From positions 41,084,959 through 41,148,958 of the forward strand of contig OX459096.1 in the NCBI GenBank assembly GCA_949775045.1: a stretch of DNA of 64,000 nt, read 5' to 3'. This DNA is from Metridium senile (lineage: Eukaryota > Cnidaria > Anthozoa > Actiniaria > Metridiidae). Within the stretch, counting starts at the first letter, position 1. Each line of letters opens with the position of its first letter. This document shows positions 11,901-22,350 of this stretch, one piece after another. The notes beneath the pieces are model-generated. The model made no database searches. It had not been told where the DNA came from and was given only the letters and a program-made list of their open reading frames with translations. The translations under genes were made by a program, and so were the position numbers.

Positions 11901-14223
11901 TTCAGGGTTTGAACTTTAAAAACTGCTAATGTACACTTTGTGTCGAAACGCGTCAATTTTAAAACCATCATTCAAGTAAAGTTCAACGGCACACTATAAT
12001 CTTTGTATTTACAACCATCACACCACATCGAGGTTCTTCCTAGAGGTTTACCCGACTGAAGTGTTGGTTTTTAATAAGGTAGGGAAAATTGAAAAGAAGT
12101 GATTCGTGTAATTATTTTATTCAGTTTATCATAAATAAGTATTTTATGGAAAAACTCTTGAAGGGAATTTAGTTGAATAAGAGTGTTCTTGCAAATTAGT
12201 CATCTTGGTTGCCAGCGAAACCAAACTGCATCTCAAAGAACGTTTTCACCATGACAACGCGTAATCAGGATTCAGAAATTGGAGAGGAATAATTGCCTTC
12301 CCTATTTGAACTTCCCGTTTTTACAAATATAAAGACTTTCTTTTTTTTTCCTCAACGACAGAAGAGAAGAGAAAAGAAGAGAAGAGAAAAGAAGAGAAGG
12401 GAAGAGAAGAGAAGGGAAGAGAAGAGTATAGAAGAGAAGAGAAGAGTATAGAAGAGAAGAGATGCGAAGAGAAGAGAAGAGAAGAGAAGAGAAGAGAAGA
12501 GAAGAGAAGAGAAGAGAAGAGAAGAGAAGAGAAGAGAAGAGAAGAGAAGAGAAGAGAAGAGAAGAGAAGAGAAGAGAAGAGAAGAGAAGAGAAGAGAAGA
12601 GAAGAGAAGAGAAGAGAAGAGAAGAGAAGAGAAGAGAAGAGAAGAGAAGAGAAGAGAAGAGAAGAGAAGAGAAGAGAAGAGAAGAGAAGAGAAGAGAAGA
12701 GAAGAGAAGAGAAGAGAAGAGAAGAGAAGAGAAGAGAAGAGAAGAGAAGAGAAGAGAAGAGAAGAGAAGAGAAGAGAAGAGAAGAGAAGAGAAGAGAAGT
12801 TATTCGTTGTTAGATAACAGGAACCGACATTGTGGGTATAGTTCATATCAATACTTTTTATTGCATAACATGACCGGCTTCTGGATATTAACAGATGAGA
12901 TTGCATAACTGAATCACCAAGCAAACTTTTATTCTAATAACTCATAACCTTTGCCCTTCAAGTACAGAGATTCTCAACTCTCACGCCCGTGAACCTCTTC
13001 TCTTCCCTTTACTTTCAGCTTCATATATGTATTTTTCCTTCTCCAATGGCGCATAAATATTTGTGGGATAGTTTATCTCCCTGAAGCGTACAAAGCTAAA
13101 TGTCTCTCTATAAGGAAAGGTTTTTTTTACAGTTGTTTTATTTTGTTAAAGTTAAAAGCACTCACCACTTCGTTGTTCTCTTGCAAGAGCCGCTAAGCCA
13201 TCAAGTTCTCGTTCAAATGTACCGGGGACTTCAACACTGAAAAATACAGAATTATTGGATTGCGCAACAGTAGGGTGTGAAGAAAACTACAAACTTTTAT
13301 CTATTTCTTTACACGATTTATTCCTCAACAATAAATTTCAACGCTAAAAAGTTTGATGGCAAAATTGGAACCCTCCCTGAACCTATTTTAGTTTTTGGGA
13401 TTGTAATTGTGGTTTATATTTCGCTGCGCTTTTTTGTTGTTAACAAACTAGTTACAAAATGTTAAAGCCGAAAAAGCGTTTTATTTGCGAAACAGAATAA
13501 ACAACACTTTTCGAAATGTTTTTTTTTTTTTATCAAAACTTGAAAATCGGGTCGGATTGCTGTTACTTTGATTTGTTGGGTTTTGATGTTCACCTTAGTA
13601 TCAAAACTGAAAAACAGAATCATTTATTTCTGAAACAAGAAATTTCTAGAGAAATGTTTTACATGTATTTAAGATTATAGATCAGTTTACAGCGAAACAG
13701 CCATTTCAAAATACGAAACTTATGCGTTTTTTATTTGTTATTAGATGTTTTAACAGGTGAAATTCCGGCTTTTTAGTTTGTAATTTGTCGTTTGCTTTAC
13801 TTAATAAAATTTCAACGAAAAAGAAAAATAAGTAAACAAAAAAGAAACAGAAACTCAGGAAATAATATTTACTTTTTGAGTCGTTTTTGAGCATTTTAAC
13901 AGGTAATTTTCGTTGCTTTTCCACTATCGTTTTTGAGCTGATTTTGCGCGTTTTTGTTGAACAAAATCTACAAAAAGTTTAAGAAATTACTGTTGTTCTG
14001 AAAATCAGGAATTTCTATGTTATAATCCCGTTTTTATAAAGAATTTTAAAAAATGGTCAGATTTGTTTTTCTATAAAAGTTGTTTATTGTTGTTGAATAT
14101 TTTGTTAAGAAGTAACTATTTTTACCAATTAATATTAGTAATGACTTACCTTGAGAGGACGTTTGGGGTTGTTAGTTGGACGATCAGGATCAGAAACCAT
14201 GAAGATATATGTACAGGATTCAT
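1568..14223 (-). CDS. Secreted modular EGF-Kunitz-VWD protein (3' part may lie beyond window)
   Basis: Fourteen exons were read on the minus strand: 14150-14223, 13166-13236, 10770-10817, 10086-10274, 9260-9502, 7774-7863, 7050-7142, 6496-6597, 5164-5265, 4451-4558, 3862-4074, 3069-3260, 2117-2173 and 1568-1872. Each has AG/GT borders and phases join without a stop, giving 629 codons with the end still open. Order: signal peptide (MNPVHISSWFLILIVQ...), short linkers to residue 64, two Kunitz-like modules with four Cys each (64-208), four six-Cys EGF repeats (208-337, e.g. PCQNGGTC), a four-Cys EGF-like exon (338-373), a five-Cys Kunitz-like module (373-444), a clearer Kunitz module with NFLGCNANENSF (445-508), a Pro/Thr linker, and a VWD domain (HISSFDHTEYAFYGVC, VKVDGKIESLPY). 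Almost every intron after exon 2 is phase 1, typical of shuffled extracellular domains. The role is unknown; a secreted matrix or mucus-type protein is an inference. The end was not found, so downstream exons probably lie left of position 1568 or outside the window. Confidence 0.8.
2340..3045. repeat. ATTC/ATCA-type minisatellite in intron
   Basis: About 700 bp of degenerate units built from ATTCATTC, ATCAATCT and ATATATCAATTC, with a higher-order period of roughly 60-70 bp. It lies in the intron between the Kunitz exon (3069-3260) and the Pro/Thr linker exon (2117-2173). The Ile/His/Ser/Phe-rich open frames across it are repeat artefacts. Confidence 0.9.
4670..5120. repeat. GATGATGAC-rich minisatellite with a 33-bp unit
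   Basis: GAT/GAC/GGT triplets form a complex array. Its right part (about 4885-5070) is a clean 33-bp unit (GATGATTGTAATGATGACGG...) repeated about five times. It sits between the fourth and fifth EGF-like exons of the minus-strand gene. Because the unit is a multiple of three, several frames stay open, but they carry no gene signal. Confidence 0.9.
5341..5519. mobile_element. Two tandem copies of a 70-bp palindromic MITE-like element
   Basis: 5341-5410 and 5450-5519 are nearly identical. Each starts with CCTCGTTCCCAGGGCCTTCT and ends with its near-perfect reverse complement, so each can fold on itself. The copies are separated by a repeated 39-bp spacer (period 109 bp), so element and flank were duplicated together. 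Related half-copies occur at about 51317 and 51583 in the GTAACGTGTTCG minisatellite. Confidence 0.85.
5708..6003. repeat. Tandem duplication of about 155 bp
   Basis: An AT-rich segment starting ACGAATAAAAAACAGTCCAG near 5710 recurs near 5866 with small indels, and both copies end in a TATCTTATAAAACTT stretch. It is in the intron between EGF exons 5164-5265 and 6496-6597. No coding signal was seen. Confidence 0.8.
8646..9060. repeat. (GATTAT)n / (GATGAT)n microsatellite
   Basis: A long GATTAT hexanucleotide run in the centre is flanked by GATGGTGGT and GATGAT triplets. It lies just left of the second Kunitz-like exon (9260-9502). The poly-Ile and poly-Met frames on either strand are artefacts of the array. 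Confidence 0.97.
9771..10043. mobile_element. PIF/Harbinger-like MITE with TAA target duplication
   Basis: Terminal inverted repeats begin GGCTGCGTTCATTATGTATG on the left, with a matching reverse complement on the right (CATACATAATAAACGCAGCC). TAA flanks both sides (9768-9770 and 10044-10046), the three-base duplication usual for PIF/Harbinger. The inside is low-complexity, with runs of C and CCCCT. The element ends about 40 bp before the Kunitz-like exon at 10086, inside its downstream intron. No transposase is present. Confidence 0.75.
11435..11657. mobile_element. Short TTAA-flanked inverted-repeat element (family A)
   Basis: TTAA at 11431-11434 and 11658-11661 brackets a unit that starts AGGGATCCTCCACTT. 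It contains GGTGCCACAGGGATCCCA and GATATATTTCCCTTT. Long stretches match the larger element at 21305-21967. TTAA target sites are the hallmark of piggyBac-type cut-and-paste elements; this copy has no transposase and looks internally rearranged. Confidence 0.75.
12359..12800. repeat. (GAAGA)n pentanucleotide microsatellite
   Basis: About 440 bp of nearly pure AGAGA/GAAGA pentamers in the intron between exons 13166-13236 and 10770-10817 of the minus-strand modular gene. The RREEK and SSLLF open frames on the two strands are artefacts. Confidence 0.98.
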
Positions 14224-15300
14224 TCGTAAATTCAATACCATTTTATAATTTAGTTTGTTTAATATACTCTCTTTCTTGTGAGAGTTAAAATATATACTCC
14301 TTTTCCACTGTTTAAAAAACGGTGGTTAACACGGAGTAAACGTCCTCTTGCTCTAAGGCCTATGGCCTAGTATGGAGAAATCTTAACGGAAAAATCATTT
14401 TTTATCTGCTCTCGAAATACAGTTTTGATATTGGGCCAATCAGAAGCGAGAATTAACAATTGGATTCTTGGCTACAACCAAACGGTGGCTATAGTAATAT
14501 GTATGGACGTGAAGCACTAATCAAAACGACCCAAATTAGCCTTAATCAGCCAATCAGACGAGTTGTTTGTTAGCCAAGATATAATTTGTAGTCAAGGGAG
14601 TCCTATACTCTATCTGGAAAAATTTTAACAATATGATTACTAAAATCCGTCATCCAATCAAAAGTGTATGTATTTTCATCTACTTCAATATTACGGTAAA
14701 CTGGCATTTAAGTTAAGAATGGGATTATAATTGAAAACTAAGAATATTATTGAAAATATTCACTTACTCCCACACCAGATAGCGCAGTGACGAAACTCAG
14801 AAGACTACCGAAAACTCTCGGGGAATTTTTCTCGATTTGTTTCTTAGTTTTTGGGCAAAAACATTTTAGACAGATATTTTTTACCTTCACTGACATATGA
14901 TATGTGTAAACAACTTTGAAACTTGAAACCATTTTTTATTTTAGTCAGTCTCAAAAACATTTTTGTGTATTTTTATCATTTTTCTAATACTTTTTCTACT
15001 TTCTTACTTCTTCTTCTGGCACTTAAATATTGATTACTCTTAATTGAGATTGCTTACGATCTTTAGCAAATTAACAATAAAAACGATGTCAGTAAGACTG
15101 ATTTCTCTGCATTTGGCAAAATATTAAACTATACAACAATATAAGTTTCTACTAATAATAAATGTAATATTATACATAATTTCAAACATGCACTTTGACT
15201 TTAGCGAAAATATTATTGTTATATCTTTTTCTTCTTTTATAATCTTATAATATTTATAATCTTATAACCAAGAATAAGTATTTTAATTTAGAAGCAATTC
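14224..15300. other. Gene-free stretch upstream of the modular gene
   Basis: This AT-rich DNA holds the presumed promoter and 5' UTR of the minus-strand modular gene, whose first codon is at 14221-14223. A few short open frames occur but none has family motifs or convincing splice context. No transposon was recognised here. Confidence 0.5.
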
Positions 15301-15309
15301 ATTATTAAA

Positions 15310-15492
15310 AAAAACTTTGGAACACATTGCCCCAAAACATTAGAAACACTGATAACATAAACTCATTTAAATCAAAACTAAAAACTTTTCTTTTTCAATA
15401 ATTCTATTTTGGTTGTTGTTTTTTTGTAAAAGCAATGAGCTTTGATAATGCTCCTAAAACATTTCATTATTATTATTATCATTATTATCTCT
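15310..15492 (+). mobile_element. LINE 3' tail remnant
   Basis: The plus frame reads LWNTLPQNIRNTDN, then NSFKSKLKTFLFQ and a stop. This is the usual C-terminal ending of CR1/L2-like LINE ORF2 proteins. It is followed by a TTATTATTATC tail. Only about 35 codons survive. Confidence 0.65.
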
Positions 15493-15780
15493 GATTTCAA
15501 TCAGAATGTTTTCAGTATAACTTTGCCTTCTTTTTCAACTTTTAAAAGTGCGATTTTTTAAGCAAATATATTTTATTAACTATTAACTATTACCATAACA
15601 TTTCTAGAATTGGAAAATCATTTAATGATAAATAACTAGATCCAAATATAATTAAATTTTATCCTTCCTTCATTATATATTTCTTTTTCGAGAAAAAGTA
15701 TTTTTACCAATTAGTGATTTAATAGTAACTATTAGTAATTTTTCTATTATTCATGGAAATTTCTAGAAATTTTCCATAAA

Positions 15781-16490
15781 TACAATATCAAAATATATCA
15801 CGGTAGGGTGATAAAAAAAAAAAATAGATATATTTAAGGGAAAAGCAAACTTGAAGGAAATCTGTCGATTAATAACAAAACAAAAAAGATAGCGATGTTG
15901 CTCCTGATCAGTGATTTGAAGAGACGCAAGGACATTTAATTTTTTAAAAGTTCAAATACAATATCAAAATATATCACGGTAGGGTGATAAAAAAAAGAAA
16001 TATATATATTTAAGGGAAAAGCAAACTTGAAGGAAATCTGTCGATTAATAACAAAACAAAAAAGATAGCGATGTTGCTCCTGTTCAGTGATTTGAAGAGA
16101 CGCAAGGACATTTAATTTTTTAAAAGTTCAAATACAATATCAAAATATATCACGGTAGGGTGATAAAAAAAAGAAATATATATATTTAAGGGAAAAGCAA
16201 ACTTGAAGGAAATCTGTCGATTAATAACAAAACAAAAAAGATAGCGATGTTGCTCCTGTTCAGTGATTTGAAGAGACGCAAGGACATTTAATTTTTTTAA
16301 AGTTCAAATACAATATCAAAATATATCACGGTAGGGTGATAAAAAAAGAAATAGATATATTTAAGGGAAAAGCAAACTTGAAGGAAATCTGTCCATTATC
16401 TAAACAATAACAAAACAAAAAAGATAGCGATGTTGCTCCTGATCAGTGATTTGAAGAGACGCAAGGACATTTAATTTTTTAAAAGTTCAA
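15781..16490. repeat. Four tandem copies of a 176-bp unit
   Basis: Units begin with TACAATATCAAAATATATCA at 15781, 15957, 16133 and 16309 and end with TTTAAAAGTTCAAA. Copies differ by a handful of substitutions and A-run length changes, so the amplification looks recent. They contain ACGGTAGGGTGATA and a GATGTTGCTCCTG stretch. No open frame of note. Confidence 0.92.
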
Positions 16491-17212
16491 ACTTGTTCTT
16501 CTTCGTAAAAGGGCGAGACAATTTAACTCCCTTTGCTAGCAGGGTACAAAAATTGAAACTTGACAAGAATAATAATCCCGGTTTTATCAACATTATCATT
16601 ATAAAGTTCTACGGTTTTTCACTGTTAGTTGTAAAAATATTATAATCCTATGTAACCAGGAAAGATCTCGCTGATATAGAGAAATTAAAAAGTACATGTC
16701 TCGGTGGGATAATTATGTTTTTGAAGGATTTATTTTATTTATTTTAAATTAATATTTTATCGACATTTCAAGAAACATTGTTAAAAATTGCTGTCTGTCT
16801 TCAATCCCAAATGTGATTCTATTTTTGATTCCGTTCAATTTAGAACTTTGCCAGACAAAAATTTCGATATTAATGTTTTTTGGACTTCAAGTTTTATTTG
16901 TATCTTTTAGCCAAATTACGCCAGCTTATATAATTGAAATAACTGATTTGATGCGCTTTTTTGCATTCCATGAAAATATCCTGAGAAACAGAAACAACAC
17001 GGCGTACTATAAAGATTAATTTGATACCTAAAATAAAACAACAAGTAAAACCGTGATCAACTCTTGCATTCACAAAAGTAAGGGTTTTACACAAATCAAA
17101 AAAAGTGACGGTCAATTTGTTTATGTGCCCATTGCACTATAAACTAAAAAATGTCGAAAATTATAGCCCAAATTCACAAGCTAATTGCCATGATTGGCCG
17201 AGGTTCGAACCA

Positions 17213-17395
17213 AGTGTTCACGTAAGTCACGAACATTGCACGAAGTATTCACGAAAGTCACGAACATTGCACGAAGTGTTCACGATATAGTGCCAAACAG
17301 AACACGAAGTGTTCACGTGATCGTGACGTACATAAAACAAAGTCTTCACGTGATAATATCGAAGATAACACGAAGTGTTCACGTGATATGCTAAG
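17213..17395. repeat. Degenerate repeat with ACGAAGTGTTCACGTGAT unit
   Basis: About six copies of a short motif (GCACGAAGTGTTCACG..., several ending CACGTGAT) spaced 25-45 bp. Each complete copy holds a CACGTG palindrome. The surrounding 16491-17590 is AT-rich and otherwise featureless. Confidence 0.75.
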
Positions 17396-17599
17396 GTTCA
17401 GCATTGTTTTGGTGTATACAATATTCCCATGCAACAGCTATCCGCCTATCGATAAAACTACAGTTTATTTTGCCTTCTAGATTTGAGGAGTCGATAAATA
17501 TGTTCTGAAATTTTACCATAATTTTACCACACAAGGTGTATAACAGACGTACATGCCTATAACTGAGGTTTCAATTAGGAGTGGAAATTGGCATATACG

Positions 17600-17965
17600 C
17601 GTCCCGGGAGTGGGGGGGGGAGACTAGGTCAGAAAATATCGGGGATGCTCATCGTAAATTACAGGTGTAGAAATCGGCAATTTGGAATCACTGATTGTGT
17701 CAAAAATCGAGATTTACTAATAGAGACAAAGCTGGTACCATTTAGGGTGTTCAGTCGAAGGTGTATCCAAAATGACAAAATGACAACCGGAATGACATAT
17801 CAACTGTACCTTTTAATGATAAAAAAAAAATAACACGCCCATCCATTTGAACACAACTCTGATACCTTTTCACACACGAACCCTTCATGTGCAGAGGATG
17901 GAACATTTTGGAAATTGTCGACGAGCATCCCCACCCTTGCATATATGTGAGTCCCCTGGGATACC
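17600..17965. mobile_element. Possible inverted-repeat element
   Basis: CCCGGGAGTGGGGG and GGGGATGCTCATCGTAAATT on the left are mirrored on the right by AATTGTCGACGAGCATCCCC and TCCCCTGGGA. This suggests a MITE with terminal inverted repeats of about 60 bp. No clean target duplication was found, so the borders are approximate. Confidence 0.5.
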
Positions 17966-18578
17966 CGTGGCCATTCAACGGTATTTGCAACCATTCTTAA
18001 AAAGGACTTTGTATGTAGATATGACTAGCCCTACAAACGCTTTCTTTCTACAAGAATAATTTCTTTTAACCAGAAACGCACCATTTACACGCATAACCGC
18101 TTAACTAGAACGAGACTGTCGTTATGGAAAACAGTCCATCTATACAGTTCCTTTTGTCGGCGCTAAAAACCGTCAAAAAGGCTCTATTTGTTTAGGCCGA
18201 CAAGTAGCGTATTATTGCTAAAAATCCTGGGAAATAAACGCAATCCCAGAGAAAATTTGATTCGTCCCTGAATATTAGCAACATAAATATCCGTGTGGTA
18301 TAGGATAAGCCTCAGTGTCCTTTGTTCACATCAAGGCAGGTCAAGATCGATCAAGAAAGCAAGTCCAGAGTGCCCGCCAAGAAGTCTAAGGGTAGGTCCA
18401 AAAAGAAGGCCTTAGATATTTTAATTTCTACCATTTTATTCATAAACGCTTTCGTCAAAATTCTGAGAAATTCGTTTTCAAACCTATTTTTAACTTCGTG
18501 TTTCACTTTAACCCACTATTTGTTTTAAATCTTATAACCGTCTGCTTTTTATGCTAAACTAGTAATCAATAAAAGTGT

Positions 18579-21500
18579 TTATGTCTTCCTCGAGCTGATT
18601 GTATACATGAAATAGTCATTTCCATGAAAACACCCCAAGTCTTTATAATGGGCACGAAGACGACAAGATGGATGGACTTTCCATACATTTTCAACAACCT
18701 TCTGCAGCAAATCCATTCGCGATTCAGGGCCTTCGTCGGAAAACTGAAGTAAAGTCCCACTATTTCGCAAAACTCTCAGGTTTTCAGTGACTGTTTTTAT
18801 GAATTCCTCGTCGCCGTTTTTAGATCGTAAAATAGCATCTGAAGTTCCTTTGTCAATTGAGAGATCAAAGTGTCCATCATTGAACGGAAGGAATCGAGCG
18901 TCTGCGACATGATATGTTATTTTACAAGCCGTGTCGTCCACAAAAACCTTGCTTTCTTTCTTGAGTGCTTCAAGGCGTGAGTTCATGATCTTTACTGCTT
19001 TCTCTGAATAGTCAACACAATCAATGTAACACCTACCTTGTAGATGATTGAATAGTTTCAAACTAATATCAGAAGTACCGCATCCAATCTCTAAGATCCT
19101 TGGGACATCATTCTCTCCATTATCAAAACTCTTTTTAAGAGCTTCGTCAAGATAGTCTTTAAGATCTCCAAAGCCAAGAAACCACTCAAAGTTTTTGTTT
19201 TGCGTTCGTGTGTAAAACTGTTCCCAAAATATTTTGCTTGAAAGGTCTTTGCCATTGGTAGAGTTCATCCTTGTATTTGTCCATTTGGGAACTGTCCAGG
19301 GAATAAAACGTATTCATGTGAGTTACAAATACCATTTTTATACAACTGATATTTCATGATAACGACATTGAAAGGTCTTTGCTGGCTGTAAGTACATGTA
19401 GGGACAGGAAGGGATACAGGGAGAAAAGAGGAAAACGGGCGGACGGACACAGTATCTGACTGACTGACAGGCAGATCCACTGACTTACCAACTAAATGAC
19501 TGACTGACCAACTACATGACTGACTAACCAACTGACTAACGTTTTACCAAAGTGAATGAATGAATGAATGACTTACTTAGTGACTGTCTGTCTGAGTTAT
19601 TGACTGATTTATCCACTGACTGACTGATTGACTGGCCGACCAACCAACCAACCGACCACTGAATCACTGACTGTATGACTGACTGACATACCACTGACGT
19701 ACCAACTCAATGACTTACCAACTCAATGACTTACCAACTCAATGACTTACCAACTCAATGACTTACCAACTCAATGACTTACCAACTCAATGACTTACCA
19801 ACTCAATGACTTACCAACTCAATGACTTACCAACTCAATGACTTACCACCTCAATGACTTACCAACTCAATGACTTACCAACTCAATGACTTACCAACTC
19901 AATGACTTACCACCTCAATGACTTACCACCTCAATGACTTACCAACTCAATGACTTACCAACTCAATGACTTACCAACTCAATGACTTACCAACTCAATG
20001 ACTTACCATCTCACTGACTTAACAACTCAATGACTTACCAGCTCAATGACTTACCAACTCAATGACTTACCAACTCAATGACTAACCAACTCAATGACTT
20101 ACCAACTCCATGACTTACCAACTCAATGACTTACCAACTCAATGACTTACCAACTCAATGACTTACCAGCTCAATGACTTACCAACTCAATGACTTACCA
20201 ACTCAATGACTTACCAACTCAATGACTTACCAACTCAATGACTTACCAACTCAATGACTTTCCAACTCAATGACTTACCAACTCAATGACTTACCAACTC
20301 ACTGACTTACCAACTCAATGACTGACTTTCGGGAACAACTGAACTACTGACTATATGACTTACCAACTTAACTGAGTGACTGACTGTATACCTGATTGGC
20401 TGTGACTGGCTTCGTGAGTGACTTATCAACCGACCCACTGACTGGGTGAACAAGTTGATTGATTGGCCAATGAGCTCACTTTTATTCAAATAACTTAAAT
20501 TTGAATGACTTAAGATATTGAATGATCAAATACGAATTAAATTATCAATAATAAATTTCTAACAGCCACATCCTGATTGTCCTATTCAATAGTAAGTATA
20601 ACTAACATAAGATATTTCTGTGCTCCACGTCAATTCCCGAGATCATATAATTTAAGAGTATGAGCATGTTTCTTTACAGCGTGAGGCGCAAAAGTATGAC
20701 CACTTTGAATATATTCGCATACTTCTATGCACGCACTTTATGCTGCGAAACGAGTTTTTACACGCCTTATTTGGTAAAATCAGACAACTTCACATCAAAT
20801 GTGTCTGTTTAAGTAATGATGTGTGTAAGAAGTAGGCAACTCTCTATTGTTCTGCGGCAAAGCAACCTCCCACATAAGAATGTCTCAGTTTTCAGACTGA
20901 AAGTGTATCAGCCTATAGGTAACACATTTTAAAAATAAAATGTGCAAAAACTCTGTTTTGGAACAAAGTTTCTTTTGTACTAAAGATCTCGTCCAATCAT
21001 AAGCGCTCCAAACAATAGCCAAAAGACGTTTACAATTTGATATGTTCCCCACATAGAAATTTTGATATATAAAGGATCAGGAAATCTTAGATGAAAAGGG
21101 AATCAGATATCAAATAAAATATTAAAAAATCTGCTTAGTTTTGAAATTATGGCAGATTTTCATGTTTTAACCAATGAGATTGACGGATTAGACAATGCAC
21201 AATTAGCACCTTCTGCATTCCATTGCCGTTTGCCTGCCTACTTCTTACACACATCATTACTTAAAGTACATACTCCCGTGCATAGAAGTATGCGAATTCA
21301 TTAAAGGGATCCTCCACCAAAAATGAACTTGAACTTATATGGTGATAAAAATTATGCTGATTTCAAATATATATCAAACATTTTCATCAGACAATTTTTC
21401 GTGCAGAAAAAACGGTTTAAAATGTGAGAAAAAAATATTTTTGGGATCCCTGTGGCACCTTCTGATGACGTCATGTTGCTCCCAACGATCCAAAAAGAAA

Positions 21501-22350
21501 GCTTTCTTTTCGCTGTAAAATTAGAAAATGAAATAAAAACTTTTGTTCTTTGCTCAACTTTGCAAAGTCTCCAGACTTTCGGACAAAAACATTTCAAAAC
21601 GATTGAAAGACAAAAGTTTGGAGTAATTTTCATTTGTCATTTAATCATTTTATCTCAAAAAAGTGGGTAAAATAGCATCTACTATTTTTTTCAAGAACCT
21701 ATATTCATTCTTTGGGGAATTCTTGCACGATTAGGCAGAACCATTTTCGCACGATATTTATAGTTATATTCATATATATTTCCCATCGTTGGGAGCAACA
21801 TGACGTCATCAGAAGGTGCCACAGGGATCCCAAAAATATTTTTTCTCACATTTTAAACCGTTTTTCCGCACGAAAAATTTTCTGATGAAAATGTTTGATA
21901 TATATTTGAAATCAGCATAATTTGTATCACCATATAAGTTCAAGTTCATTTTTGGTGGAGGATCCCTTTAAATGTGGTCATACTTTTGTGCCTCGCGCTG
22001 TAAACCTTAGGTCTCTGAGACCTGCTGACAGCTGTTCTAAAATAATTTATCACTAGGTTTTACAATACATGCAAGCGTGAAATCCTTAACAGTGTGATTT
22101 TGAAGAATTGCTACTTATCTATTACCTTGCTGTGATAGTCAAATCAAACCTAAACACCAGAATTTGGGTCGATATAAACCCAACTAAACTGGACAAAACC
22201 TTCAACCAAGACTAGTTTCTTCATCTCATTCTAGCGCTTCAGGACTTGCTTTAAAAACGAAAATATTTTCTTACCTTGAATACTTTGACTCACATTAACC
22301 TTTGAATACCAGCTATACAGTGTTACGGCAGGTATCCTTAGAACTTGCAT
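18579..22350 (-). CDS. CSKMT: Citrate synthase-lysine N-methyltransferase (CSKMT/METTL12-like)
   Basis: Two minus-strand exons (22275-22350 and 18579-19291) join in phase 1 to give 262 residues. The first supplies MQVLRIPAVTLYSWYSK..., basic and without acidic residues, as expected of a mitochondrial import sequence. The second holds a class I SAM methyltransferase fold: motif I LEIGCGTSDIS, acidic loop CVDYSEKAV, DKGTSDAIL and LLQFSDEGPESR. The pairing of FEWFLGF near the N-terminus with LLQFSDE and a GCFHGNDYFMY end matches METTL12/CSKMT, the mitochondrial enzyme that methylates a lysine of citrate synthase in vertebrates. Activity here is inferred from family. The ATG at 19268 inside exon 2 would give a shorter protein, but the spliced start fits a mitochondrial role better. 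It is divergently arranged with PCMT1, and its 3-kb intron is packed with repeats. Confidence 0.85.
19690..20325. repeat. 16-bp minisatellite (CAACTCAATGACTTAC)
   Basis: About 38-40 tandem copies of a 16-bp unit with scattered single-base variants. A looser ACTGACTGAC-type zone precedes it (19440-19690). It lies wholly inside the CSKMT intron. Confidence 0.97.
20677..22000. mobile_element. Long inverted-repeat transposon with TA target site, interrupted by another element
   Basis: The left end CAGCGTGAGGCGCAAAAGTA and right end TACTTTTGTGCCTCGCGCTG are inverted copies, and TA flanks both sides (20675-20676, 22001-22002). Inner arms are also inverted: GCATACTTCTATGCACG near 20730 pairs with CGTGCATAGAAGTATGC near 21280, and TGATGTGTGTAAGAAGTAGG near 20820 pairs with its complement near 21240. 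The TA site and TIR style suggest a Tc1/mariner-type MITE. No transposase is seen. The element at 21305-21967 has split its right terminal repeat. Confidence 0.8.
21305..21967. mobile_element. TTAA-flanked element with ~190-bp inverted repeats (family A, nested)
   Basis: TTAA at 21301-21304 and 21968-21971 flanks arms beginning AGGGATCCTCCACC. The arms remain nearly identical for about 190 bp, through GGTGCCACAGGGATCCC and ATGACGTCATGTTGCTCCCA. The centre (about 21490-21780) is unique and has no recognisable transposase. This is piggyBac-like by target site. It is inserted in the outer TA-type element, so it is the younger of the two. A small relative sits at 11435-11657. Confidence 0.85.

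Noticed and set aside
12352..12924. SSLLF and RREEK repeat proteins on the two strands
   Set aside because: Pentanucleotide repeat, open in all frames because the unit lacks stops.
17195..17215. GGTTCGAACC as a tRNA T-loop, also at 45056
   Set aside because: No A box or cloverleaf at the right distance.
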